The translations under genes and the position numbers were made by a program. Below the pieces are notes generated by a model. It did not search any database. It was not told the origin of the DNA and saw only the letters and a list, made by a program, of their open reading frames with translations. Positions 1 to 5,364 of a DNA stretch of 8,363 nt are shown here, piece after piece. Source of the stretch: an uncultured Collinsella sp. (lineage in GTDB: Bacteria; Actinomycetota; Coriobacteriia; Coriobacteriales; Coriobacteriaceae); NCBI GenBank assembly GCA_902489515.1, contig CABUAL010000066.1:1-8363 (forward strand), given 5' to 3'. Numbering within the stretch: the stretch's first letter is position 1; the number at the start of each line of letters is the position of its first letter.

Positions 1-48
1 GCCACCATGGAGCCCTTTGCCAGCACCCCCGCTCATTCTTCAAGCGCT

Positions 49-80
49 ATTTCTACCATTTCTACCCCGTCCCCAAATGG
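49..80. repeat. Short hairpin with GTCCCC loop and a tandem 9-mer, downstream of the zinc-ribbon gene
   Basis: The 9-mer ATTTCTACC occurs twice in tandem at 49-57 and 58-66. Overlapping it, CCATTT (56-61) can pair with AAATGG (75-80) around a 13-nt loop containing CCCCGTCCCC. The structure begins 13 bases beyond the stop codon of the minus-strand gene that ends at 93. It has only a 6-bp stem and no T-run on either strand, so it is a poor intrinsic terminator. The loop resembles the CCTGTCCC loop of the better hairpins at 2712-2744 and 7568-7606, so it may be a degenerate member of the same repeat family; that link is inference. The remaining bases 1-48 hold nothing I can assign. Confidence 0.35.
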
Positions 81-92
81 CAGACGGCATGG

Positions 93-1364
93 CTACTCGT
101 CCTGAGGTTCCTCGTCGGAACCCAGCTCGGGATCGGGATCGGGCTCAGGTGCGGGCTCGGGCTCCGATTCCGGCATGGGCTCGGGTGCCGGCTCAGGCGT
201 GGGCTCGGGCTCAGGCGTGGGCTCGGGCTCAGGTGCGGGCTCGGCATCCGGAGCGCTGTAACCCGAAGGAGCGGACTTCTTCTCGAAAGGCAACACAAAA
301 GTCAGGACGTCGTCCTTATCCTCATCGGCCCACTCGCTTGCATAGCGTGCGGCCCAATAGCCAACGGCACGGTGCTTGAGCATCTTTCCAAAGACCGTAA
401 GAAATACGGTGACGAAAGCGACCAGCACCAAGAACAGCGCGAGCGTGACGCCACCGCCGGTAACAATTGCCTCAATACCCGTAGGACGATAGTAGTAGCT
501 ATACATACCGACAGAGGCAATGGCGCCAAAAACGACCGTCAAGATCCATGTGACAACGTTGGCGACCAGGCCCGTCAAAAACTCGGGAAGGAACGAAGCA
601 CAGAACAGCTTGGTCTTGTTGTGCTTAAACGCCGCCCAGACCTTATCGAGCGAAAACGCGCTCTCGACGCGACCGGTCACCGCAAAGTGCATCACGGCGA
701 TGTCGGCGAACATCTTAAAGAAGACACCCAGAATCGCCGAGGCAATTAGCGCCAGGACAAGCAGGCCGAGCGAACCGAACAGCGCAGCCTCGAGCGCATA
801 AGAGCCGTAATAAGAATACGAGCCCGCGGCGCCAATTACCACGCCCTCCACCAGCGAAAGCACTACACCGATAACGGGAATGGCAGCGATAACCTCGAGC
901 ACGACCGAAATAACGCTCGAAAAGACTCCGAGACCAAACGACGTGGAACGCATGAGTGGACGGTCCATGCCGTCATCGACCTTAAGCGACAGATCGCGAC
1001 CCCACTCGATACCAAAGCCCGAACCGCACACGCTCGCAATGCAAGCTGCCAAAAAGCCGATAGCAGCCGCAATGCCGCCAATAACGGGAATAAACAACAC
1101 GAGCACCGACACAACGCAAATCAGCGCCGGCAAAAACGCGATTTGGCATACACGCTGAAGCACGCCCGGAGTCTTGGTCATATCTTGGAACGCCTGAGCC
1201 ACACAGCCCTTTGGCGCATTCGCCACGGGCGGTTGCGGAACAAACTGCTGGGGCTGGGGCTGTCCCTGGGGAGCGGGGCCAGCGGCACCGGCATTAGGAG
1301 CACCACACGCGCCGCAGAACTTGTCGTTATCGCCCATGGGGGCGCCACACTGCGAGCAGAACAT
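93..1364 (-). CDS. Zinc-ribbon, multi-pass membrane protein with Glu-Pro repeat tail (DUF4013-like)
   Basis: The product is a 423-residue protein of unknown function. It opens with a zinc ribbon, using Cys3, Cys6, Cys17 and Cys20 (CSQC and CGAC pairs), followed by a Pro/Gln-rich linker (about 27-52). The core (about 73-330) has roughly six hydrophobic segments, near 75-115, 145-180, 193-220, 255-290 and 300-326. The tail from about residue 374 is almost entirely Glu-Pro/Ala-Pro/Thr-Pro repeats and ends in acidic residues. The ATG at 1364 is chosen because AAGGGA lies about 8 bases upstream and because zinc ribbons of this type normally begin right at the methionine. A longer frame opens from a TTG at 1436 but lacks a ribosome site and would add 24 residues before the ribbon. 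The layout (zinc ribbon plus membrane domain) resembles DUF4013-type proteins, but I am not certain of the family. It stands alone, 149 bp downstream of the YitT gene. Confidence 0.8.
   Translation of the reverse strand: MFCSQCGAPMGDNDKFCGACGAPNAGAAGPAPQGQPQPQQFVPQPPVANAPKGCVAQAFQDMTKTPGVLQRVCQIAFLPALICVVSVLVLFIPVIGGIAAAIGFLAACIASVCGSGFGIEWGRDLSLKVDDGMDRPLMRSTSFGLGVFSSVISVVLEVIAAIPVIGVVLSLVEGVVIGAAGSYSYYGSYALEAALFGSLGLLVLALIASAILGVFFKMFADIAVMHFAVTGRVESAFSLDKVWAAFKHNKTKLFCASFLPEFLTGLVANVVTWILTVVFGAIASVGMYSYYYRPTGIEAIVTGGGVTLALFLVLVAFVTVFLTVFGKMLKHRAVGYWAARYASEWADEDKDDVLTFVLPFEKKSAPSGYSAPDAEPAPEPEPTPEPEPTPEPAPEPMPESEPEPAPEPDPDPELGSDEEPQDE
142..243 (-). repeat. 18-bp tandem repeats encoding EPTPEP/EPAPEP in the zinc-ribbon protein tail
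   Basis: Three adjacent 18-bp units lie at 190-207, 208-225 and 226-243. The first two are identical (plus-strand GGCTCAGGCGTGGGCTCG). The third differs at two bases and is identical to an isolated unit at 142-159. On the coding strand each unit gives a six-residue Glu-Pro-Thr/Ala-Pro-Glu-Pro block. The in-frame period means copy-number changes would lengthen or shorten the tail without a frameshift. Confidence 0.85.
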
Positions 1365-1424
1365 AGAATCATCCCTTCGTATCTTGAACGAATCACTTGG
1401 ATCGCAAACGATGTCTTTAGCATC

Positions 1425-1455
1425 ATTATCGCCCAATGTGGGATCAAATACTCAA
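1425..1455 (-). promoter_or_regulatory. Weak candidate promoter for the zinc-ribbon protein gene
   Basis: On the minus strand a GATAAT hexamer (1425-1430, five of six to the -10 consensus) lies 19 bases from TTGAGT (1450-1455). The spacing is longer than ideal. The predicted transcript start would give a leader of about 55 bases before the ATG at 1364. Between them, TTCGT and ACGAA form a small inverted repeat just before the AAGGGA ribosome site. I see no good terminator for the upstream YitT gene in 1365-1513, so read-through from that gene is also possible. Confidence 0.2.
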
Positions 1456-1513
1456 AGATGACCGATTTGCAAGATACACGGCGCCAGCAGGCGGTTCGTT
1501 AAATACGTCTGTG

Positions 1514-2536
1514 CTAGTTCGTTCCGCGGAAGCCCTTGCCGACGATCTCGGAGCTGTCGACGATCGTGATAAAGGCACCCGGATCGACCTCGCGCGCATA
1601 ACGGCGCAGCTGCACGGCCTCGCGACGGCTCAGCACGCTCATAATCACCGTCACGCACTTGCCCGAGAAGGCACCGTAGCCGCGGCTGATGGTCGCCGTG
1701 CGGTTGAGATGCTTGACGATAAACTCCTCGACCTTAAGGGGCTCGGAACAAATGACCGTGCAGACTTTGCGCAGGTGAATGCTCTCAATGGCTTTGTCGA
1801 CCACAAGCGTCTTGGCAAACAGGCCGAGCACGCAGTACAGACCGACACGCGGGCCATACAAAAAGGCCGCGATGGCCACGATGCCGATATCAACCAACAG
1901 CAGCGCGCGGCCAATCTCGAGCGTCGTGCGGCGCTTGAGGATCATGGCAAGAATGTCCGTGCCGCCCGTCGAGGCGCCAATATCAAAGACAATGGCGCTG
2001 CCGAGCGCCGGCAGGATCACGGCAAAGCACAGGTCAAGCCACATATCGCCCGTCATCGAGACATCAGTCGGGATAAAGAGCTCAAACAGCGAAACATAGG
2101 CCGAAAGCGCAAACGAGGCGAAGACGCTCCACAGGATTGCCTTGCGCTCCAAAAAGATAAAGCCCAAGACGACGAGAACCGCGTTGATAATCCACATAAA
2201 AACGCCGACGGGCAGGGTCGGGAACAGCGTGGACAGAATGACCGACACGCCCGAGGTGCCGCCAAAAGCAAAGTGATTAGGGGTTTTAAACGCAACGATG
2301 GCGAAGGCCGTAAGAATCAGGCCCAGATTGAGCTCGGCAAAAAAGCGCGGGAAGCCCGGCTCCTGGCTGCGCTTTTGACCGACACGCTCGCCGCGCTCGA
2401 TATCGGTGCGATCAACCACGCGCTCCATCGGCACCACGGGAGGACGATGCACCTCCTCGGCAGCACGCGATGCCGCCTCTGCCGCGGCGGCCTCAATCGC
2501 CCATGCCTTGCTTTCTGTTTCGTGCTCGTCGGCCAT
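1514..2536 (-). CDS. YitT family membrane protein with C-terminal DUF2179 domain
   Basis: The product is a 340-residue integral membrane protein of the YitT/DUF161 family, whose transport substrate or role is not established. Residues 1-60 form a hydrophilic Ala- and Glu-rich extension not needed by the family. Hydrophobic segments follow near 70-83, 95-128, 135-154, 168-187, 208-228 and 230-246. Family-typical glycine motifs are visible at FGGTSGVSVIL (91-101) and GASTGGTDILAMIL (187-200). The cytosolic C-terminal DUF2179 domain (about 255-335) has the recognisable SRGYGAFSGK (284-293) and VDPGAFITIVDSSEIVGKGF (317-336) stretches. The ATG at 2536 is supported by GAGGGG about 8 bases upstream. 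The gene sits alone, downstream of the Asp23 operon terminator, so it is probably transcribed from its own promoter. Confidence 0.93.
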   Translation of the reverse strand: MADEHETESKAWAIEAAAAEAASRAAEEVHRPPVVPMERVVDRTDIERGERVGQKRSQEPGFPRFFAELNLGLILTAFAIVAFKTPNHFAFGGTSGVSVILSTLFPTLPVGVFMWIINAVLVVLGFIFLERKAILWSVFASFALSAYVSLFELFIPTDVSMTGDMWLDLCFAVILPALGSAIVFDIGASTGGTDILAMILKRRTTLEIGRALLLVDIGIVAIAAFLYGPRVGLYCVLGLFAKTLVVDKAIESIHLRKVCTVICSEPLKVEEFIVKHLNRTATISRGYGAFSGKCVTVIMSVLSRREAVQLRRYAREVDPGAFITIVDSSEIVGKGFRGTN

Positions 2537-2540
2537 TACG

Positions 2541-2617
2541 GCAACCCCTCGTTAACAATTTGGAAACAATGCGCCCATTAGGGTAACGCGGAACGCGACG
2601 ATTGCAACCCCTAGTTA
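2541..2617. repeat. Direct repeat GCAACCCCTNGTTA in the YitT leader
   Basis: The 14-mer GCAACCCCTNGTTA appears at 2541-2554 and 2604-2617 with one difference. The first copy overlaps the ribosome site of the YitT gene (GAGGGG on the minus strand). The second lies at the candidate -35 region. The spacing is 63 bases, about six helical turns. It could be a protein binding site pair or a chance duplication of ribosome-site-like sequence. Confidence 0.4.
2580..2607 (-). promoter_or_regulatory. Candidate promoter of the YitT family gene
   Basis: On the minus strand TTGCAA (2602-2607) lies 16 bases from TACCCT (2580-2585). The -35 matches four of six and the -10 only about half of the consensus, so this is a weak call. 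It is favoured because a strong terminator ends the upstream operon and the gene therefore needs its own start, and because it would give a leader of about 35 bases before the ATG at 2536. Confidence 0.25.
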
Positions 2618-2625
2618 GACGAGCG

Positions 2626-2649
2626 GTATGCCCACATCGGGGGGCATAC
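2626..2649. repeat. Perfect 8-bp inverted repeat GTATGCCC/GGGCATAC upstream of the YitT gene
   Basis: GTATGCCC (2626-2633) and GGGCATAC (2642-2649) are perfect complements around an 8-base loop or spacer. There is no T-run after it on the minus strand, so it does not look like a second terminator. Its position just upstream of the candidate YitT promoter would suit an operator, but there is no regulator gene nearby to support this. Confidence 0.45.
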
Positions 2650-2691
2650 AAATAACGGCCGGCCACGCTTTTGCTTGCGCGGTCGGCCGTT
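2646..2691 (-). terminator. Intrinsic terminator of the amaP-DUF2273-Asp23 operon
   Basis: AACGGCCGGCC (2654-2664) pairs with GGTCGGCCGTT (2681-2691) over 11 bp with one non-Watson-Crick position. After a one-pair mismatch, CGC/GCG (2666-2668 with 2677-2679) continues the stem, leaving an 8-base loop. On the minus strand the stem is followed by TTATTTG, a moderate U-tract. It lies 53 bases beyond the Asp23 stop codon. On the plus strand the stem is also followed by T-rich sequence, but no plus-strand gene ends here. Confidence 0.75.
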
Positions 2692-2692
2692 T

Positions 2693-2746
2693 AACGTTTT
2701 CGCAGATAAAGCCTGCCAAAACAAACCTGTCCCTTTTTGGAAGGTT
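2693..2746 (+). repeat. Dispersed 54-bp REP-like element, copy A
   Basis: This stretch matches the reverse complement of 7569-7622 at 49 of 54 positions. It consists of about 19 bases of single-stranded-type sequence (AACGTTTTCGCAGATAAAG) followed by a hairpin: CCTGCCAAAA (2712-2721) pairs with TTTTGGAAGG (2735-2744) with one mismatch. The 13-base loop holds AAACCTGTCCCT. The right end overlaps the first two bases of the Asp23 stop codon (2745-2747). The element ends immediately before the operon terminator hairpin. No T-run follows the stem that would make it a terminator itself. Confidence 0.8.
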
Positions 2747-3266
2747 ACTCGTGCTGGCTGGTGCGGTGCTCGTACTCCTCGGGGGTGATGACGTCCTCGA
2801 TGCGCAGGTTGACGCCCGCCACCTCAAGGCCGGTCATCGCGGCAAGGCGCTCGGTGACACGTGCCTTGACATCGTCGAAGATCGCGGGCGCATAGGCGCC
2901 GTACTCGATAATGACGGAGATGTTGACGACCACGCGATTGTCATCGGTGACCTCAACCGTCACGCCCTTGGTCAGATTCTCGGCACCAAACTGCTCCTGC
3001 ACAAAGTGCATAAGGTTACCCTTCATGCCCAGGACGTGCGGCACCTCGCGGGTGGCCATGGCGACGATCTTCTCGATCACACCGTTGGAATAGGTCAGCG
3101 AGTCCTCGGACTCGTCTGTTTCCTCATCATCCTCGTCCGCGTCATCGGCGGACTCGGCCTCGACGAGCGCCTCATCCTCGAGCGTCACATCCTCGGCTTC
3201 GGCGACGGCCGCCTCATTCTCCTCGAGCTCGGTATCGGCCACATCGACCTTCGTATTAAAAGCCAT
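2745..3266 (-). CDS. Asp23/Gls24 family envelope stress protein
   Basis: The product is a 173-residue protein of the Asp23/Gls24 (DUF322) family. In Staphylococcus aureus the family member Asp23 is tethered to the membrane by AmaP and linked to cell-wall stress. The family domain covers about residues 57-165, with the typical SNGVIEKIVAMATREVP start (60-76), the alternating V-V-V strand near 103-120 and the EYGAYAPAIFDDVKARV segment (121-137). Residues 11-56 are a strongly acidic Asp/Glu extension that is not part of the usual domain. The ATG at 3266 has a very strong ribosome site (TAAGGAGG, 4 bases upstream). It is the last gene of the amaP-DUF2273-Asp23 operon, 44 bases after the DUF2273 stop. 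It has no transmembrane segment, so it probably depends on AmaP for membrane localisation; this is inferred from the staphylococcal case. Confidence 0.93.
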   Translation of the reverse strand: MAFNTKVDVADTELEENEAAVAEAEDVTLEDEALVEAESADDADEDDEETDESEDSLTYSNGVIEKIVAMATREVPHVLGMKGNLMHFVQEQFGAENLTKGVTVEVTDDNRVVVNISVIIEYGAYAPAIFDDVKARVTERLAAMTGLEVAGVNLRIEDVITPEEYEHRTSQHE

Positions 3267-3310
3267 GGTTCCTCCTTATGCCTGCCGCGGATGCGACAGT
3301 CGAATACATA

Positions 3311-3688
3311 TTAGCGGCCGCTAAACAGACGGCCGAAGAAGTTGACGATCCCGTTTTCGCCGTCGCGAATTTGGCCGATCACGGCGCCGATCAGCACGAA
3401 GAATGCAATGACGAGCGTGTCCCACAGGCCGAGCGTGAGCACCAACACGGCAAGGATAAAGCCAGCGACGGCACCGAGCGTGGTGTTGGGATGACGCACA
3501 GCATAGCTCCAGATGGCAGCGCCCGTACCCTTGATGAGACCCATAGCCTCGTCAAAATCCGCGGCCGCCGCGTCTTGTAACTCAGTTGCCTCTGCTTTGG
3601 AATCAACAGTTTCGCTCGCCGGCGTGGCGCTCTGGTCAATCGTCAGGCGCGGCGTACGAGCGGTCTTATCTTGATTGGTATCACTCAC
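3311..3688 (-). CDS. DUF2273 small membrane protein of the Asp23 operon
   Basis: The product is a 125-residue protein. After a hydrophilic N-terminal half (1-55), residues 56-108 hold two closely spaced hydrophobic segments (about 68-86 and 88-106). The short basic tail ends in VNFFGRLFSGR, the Phe-Phe-Gly-Arg-Leu-Phe ending seen in DUF2273 proteins. DUF2273 proteins are regularly encoded between amaP and asp23, exactly as here; their function is unknown. The start is the GTG at 3688, with GGAGG 6 bases upstream lying inside the end of amaP. The start overlaps the amaP stop over GTGAGTGA, which suggests translational coupling. A longer open frame runs up to 3901, but it is antisense-like in composition and overlaps amaP deeply, so I reject it as the start. 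Confidence 0.88.
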   Translation of the reverse strand: MSDTNQDKTARTPRLTIDQSATPASETVDSKAEATELQDAAAADFDEAMGLIKGTGAAIWSYAVRHPNTTLGAVAGFILAVLVLTLGLWDTLVIAFFVLIGAVIGQIRDGENGIVNFFGRLFSGR

Positions 3689-4226
3689 CGGAAACCTCCA
3701 CGGTCTGGACGGTAGTCTTGGACGGCAAAAAACGGACGCGCGTGGTCGTACCCGGCGTGCCGAGCATGGTGTCGCAAGCTTCCTCGATGCGCTGCTGCAT
3801 CGCGGTAGCCAGAGATGCCACGTCCTTATCGTCAAGCGCGATAGCCTCGACCTTAAAACGGACATGCGAATCGTCGGAACCTTGGACGCGGGCCTCGACA
3901 TGCTCGATCATCACGCGATCGTCGCGCTCTGCAGCAGCCCTGGCGCACGAAGAAAGCGCCGCGAGCGTGACCTCGATATTGCGCTCCCCCGCCGGATGCA
4001 CGCAGGACGGCTCGCGACGAGCAAACATCAGGCGGAAGAAGCTTACCAGCACGCCAATCGCCACAACTCCGCCGCATGCCGTCACGACAATGCGCGGCAT
4101 GGGGTCGCGCATCAGCAGCATAAAGCGATACGTATACGGCCCCCAAAACTGGCAGACAAGCGTACCCAGCGCCACGATGGCGGCGGCAAGATACACGATC
4201 GCTAGGGCTCGTTTGAGTACGCGCAC
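3681..4226 (-). CDS. amaP: Alkaline shock response membrane anchor protein AmaP
   Basis: The product is a 181-residue protein with an N-terminal membrane hairpin: hydrophobic segments at about 7-27 and 45-66, separated by a short loop. A soluble C-terminal part follows (about 70-181), carrying the alternating-strand EHVEARVQ...HVRFKVEAIAL pattern typical of the Asp23-like half of AmaP proteins. In staphylococci AmaP binds Asp23 and holds it at the membrane. The gene order amaP-DUF2273-asp23 strengthens the call. The start is the GTG at 4226, with GAAGGGAG about 6-7 bases upstream. It is the first gene of the operon. A TATAAT hexamer at 4277-4282 provides a plausible promoter. The last eight bases overlap the DUF2273 start. 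Confidence 0.85.
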   Translation of the reverse strand: MRVLKRALAIVYLAAAIVALGTLVCQFWGPYTYRFMLLMRDPMPRIVVTACGGVVAIGVLVSFFRLMFARREPSCVHPAGERNIEVTLAALSSCARAAAERDDRVMIEHVEARVQGSDDSHVRFKVEAIALDDKDVASLATAMQQRIEEACDTMLGTPGTTTRVRFLPSKTTVQTVEVSGE

Positions 4227-4276
4227 GTGGCGCTCCCTTCAAATCTCGGCTCTCGAAATGCAAAACGGTTCGCATC

Positions 4277-4282
4277 ATTATA
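4277..4282 (-). promoter_or_regulatory. Candidate -10 element (TATAAT) of the amaP operon
   Basis: A perfect TATAAT reads on the minus strand at 4282-4277, giving a leader of about 45 bases before the amaP start. No convincing -35 is seen: the upstream region is the terminator stem of yebC. The first bases of the hexamer overlap the end of the terminator T-run (TTTTATAAT). The match may be a chance product of the A/T-rich terminator tail. Confidence 0.4.
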
Positions 4283-4323
4283 AAAGAGCCGGGTCCGGTG
4301 CTCTACGCACGCGGATCCGGCTC
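4281..4323 (-). terminator. Intrinsic terminator of yebC
   Basis: GAGCCGGGTCCG (4286-4297) pairs with CGGATCCGGCTC (4312-4323) over 12 bp with one mismatch, around a 14-base loop. On the minus strand the stem is followed directly by TTTTAT, a classical Rho-independent terminator. It lies about 70 bases beyond the yebC stop codon. A smaller hairpin, GCACGG/CCGTGC (4370-4375 with 4382-4387), sits between the stop codon and this terminator. It separates yebC from the amaP operon transcriptionally. Confidence 0.9.
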
Positions 4324-4392
4324 ATCTATTCCACGAGGCTTGCATGCTCGCTTCATTATGCCCAGATATGCACGGCTCAATCCGTGCGGGCG

Positions 4393-5199
4393 CTACTCCT
4401 CCTCCAGGGCAGCGATGACCTCGTCGGTCATGTCCATGGTGCTGTAGACATCCTGGACGTCGTCGAGCTCCTCAAGACGGTCGATCAGGCGCTGAACCTT
4501 CTTGGCGTCGGCGCCGGAGACCTCGGTCGGGGTGGTCGGGACCATGGTGGTCTCGGAGCCCTTGACCTGGACGCCCTGCTCCTCGAGCGCCTTGGAGACA
4601 GCCATGACCTCGTTGGCAGTAGTCCAGACGATCCACTCCTCGCCGGCGTCCTCGTAGTCCTCGCCACCGGCCTCGGCGATGGCCATCATGAACTCATCCT
4701 CGTCACCGGCAGCACCGTTGGCGATCATGGTCTCCTTCTTGGCGTTCTCGTCCAGGACCTCCTTGGCAACGACGATCTGGCCCTTGCGCTCAAACTGGAA
4801 GGCGACGGAACCGGAGGTGCCCAGGTTGCCACCAGCGTGGGAGAAGGCGGAACGGACGTCGGCAGCGGTGCGGTTGCGGTTGTCGGTCAGGCAGTCGACG
4901 TAGACGGCGACACCGGCGGGACCGTAGCCCTCGTACACGATGTTCTCGTAGACGGCGGCATCGGCACCCGAACCAAAAGCCTTGTCGATAGCGGACTTGA
5001 TCTTGTCCTTAGGCATGGACTGAGCCTTGGCCTTGGCAACGGCAGCGGCGAGGCTGGCGTTGTTCTCGGGCAGCGGGTCACCGCCGAGACGGGCAGCAAC
5101 GGTGATGTTGCGGCTGAGCTTGGAGAAGAGGGCGGAACGCTTGGCGTCCTGCGCGCCCTTACGATGCTTGGTTGTGGCCCACTTAGAGTGTCCGGACAT
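4393..5199 (-). CDS. yebC: YebC/TACO1 family translation factor
   Basis: The product is a 268-residue cytosolic protein of the YebC/PmpR family, long annotated as transcriptional regulators. More recent work on bacterial YebC and mitochondrial TACO1 places them at the ribosome, easing stalls on proline-rich stretches. The diagnostic N-terminus MSGHSKWATTKHRKGAQDAKR is intact (1-21). Also present are IVYEGYGPAGVAVYVDCLTDNRNRT (87-111) and HAGGNLGTSGSVAFQF (121-136), and the C-terminal domain ends with LIDRLEELDDVQDVYSTMD. Compared with E. coli YebC (246 residues) it carries roughly 20 extra residues near 146-167. The ATG at 5199 is preceded by TAGGAG at 6 bases. It lies alone between a gene that ends 165 bases upstream and a strong terminator. 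Its codons are strongly biased to GAG, GCC and AAG, consistent with good expression. Confidence 0.97.
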   Translation of the reverse strand: MSGHSKWATTKHRKGAQDAKRSALFSKLSRNITVAARLGGDPLPENNASLAAAVAKAKAQSMPKDKIKSAIDKAFGSGADAAVYENIVYEGYGPAGVAVYVDCLTDNRNRTAADVRSAFSHAGGNLGTSGSVAFQFERKGQIVVAKEVLDENAKKETMIANGAAGDEDEFMMAIAEAGGEDYEDAGEEWIVWTTANEVMAVSKALEEQGVQVKGSETTMVPTTPTEVSGADAKKVQRLIDRLEELDDVQDVYSTMDMTDEVIAALEEE

Positions 5200-5267
5200 A
5201 CGTGTCTCCTATCGGTTTCGACCTAAAGCCCAGCGCAGATGCTCGGGCAATATAAACAAACGTCGTT

Positions 5268-5296
5268 ATGATATACCTACTGGCCTGCGAGATAAA
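5268..5296 (-). promoter_or_regulatory. Candidate promoter of yebC
   Basis: On the minus strand TATCAT (5268-5273, five of six to the -10 consensus) lies 17 bases from TTTATC (5291-5296, a weak -35). This would give a leader of about 60 bases to the ATG at 5199. Several other A/T-rich hexamers (TATATT near 5250) sit downstream, so the exact start is uncertain. A promoter in this gap is expected because the preceding gene is functionally unrelated. Confidence 0.35.
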
Positions 5297-5328
5297 CCCC
5301 AAAATGAAGGCGTCGTGATGATGTCCCC

Positions 5329-5364
5329 TTTGGTGCAAAGAAACCTGGCCCTCAATGCACCAAA
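5329..5364 (+). repeat. REP-like hairpin with AAACCTGGCCCT loop abutting the DUF6020 stop codon
   Basis: TTTGGTGCA (5329-5337) and TGCACCAAA (5356-5364) are a perfect 9-bp inverted repeat around an 18-base loop. The loop contains AAACCTGGCCCT, one base different from the AAACCTGTCCCT loop of the elements at 2693-2746 and 7569-7622, although the stem is unrelated. The right arm touches the TAA stop codon (5365-5367) of the membrane protein gene. No T-run follows the stem on either strand, so it is not a standard terminator. Confidence 0.7.

Noticed and set aside
3..120. Plus-strand reading with an aromatic-rich stretch (FFKRYFYHFYPVPKWQTAW) that could be the end of a convergent gene
   Set aside because: The frame does not stop at the gene boundary but runs on antisense into the zinc-ribbon gene to 749, and the aromatic run comes partly from the tandem ATTTCTACC 9-mer. 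Without the upstream sequence it cannot be supported.
1365..1436. Extension of the zinc-ribbon protein to a TTG start at 1436
   Set aside because: It has no ribosome site, uses a rare start codon, and would place 24 unrelated residues before the zinc ribbon. The ATG at 1364 has AAGGGA at a good distance.
1436..2581. A 381-codon plus-strand open frame opposite the YitT gene
   Set aside because: It mirrors the coding frame of a recognisable YitT protein, is rich in Arg, Asp, His and Gln as expected of antisense translation, and has no ribosome site.
3689..3901. Extension of the DUF2273 gene upstream to 3901
   Set aside because: It would overlap amaP by more than 200 bases, and the added residues are Arg/Ser/Pro-rich shadow sequence. 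The GTG at 3688 has GGAGG at 6 bases and gives the usual family length.
3586..5226. A 546-codon open frame on the plus strand spanning yebC and the amaP operon
   Set aside because: It is antisense to three well-supported genes and crosses their intergenic terminator. It arises from GC-rich codon bias on the other strand, and its product has low-complexity Gly/Val/Asp composition without a recognisable domain.
5329..5364. Reading this hairpin as the intrinsic terminator of the DUF6020 gene
   Set aside because: The stem is followed by GGGGACA on the minus strand and TTAGAA on the plus strand, with no U-tract. The loop match to the other elements makes a repeat the better explanation.
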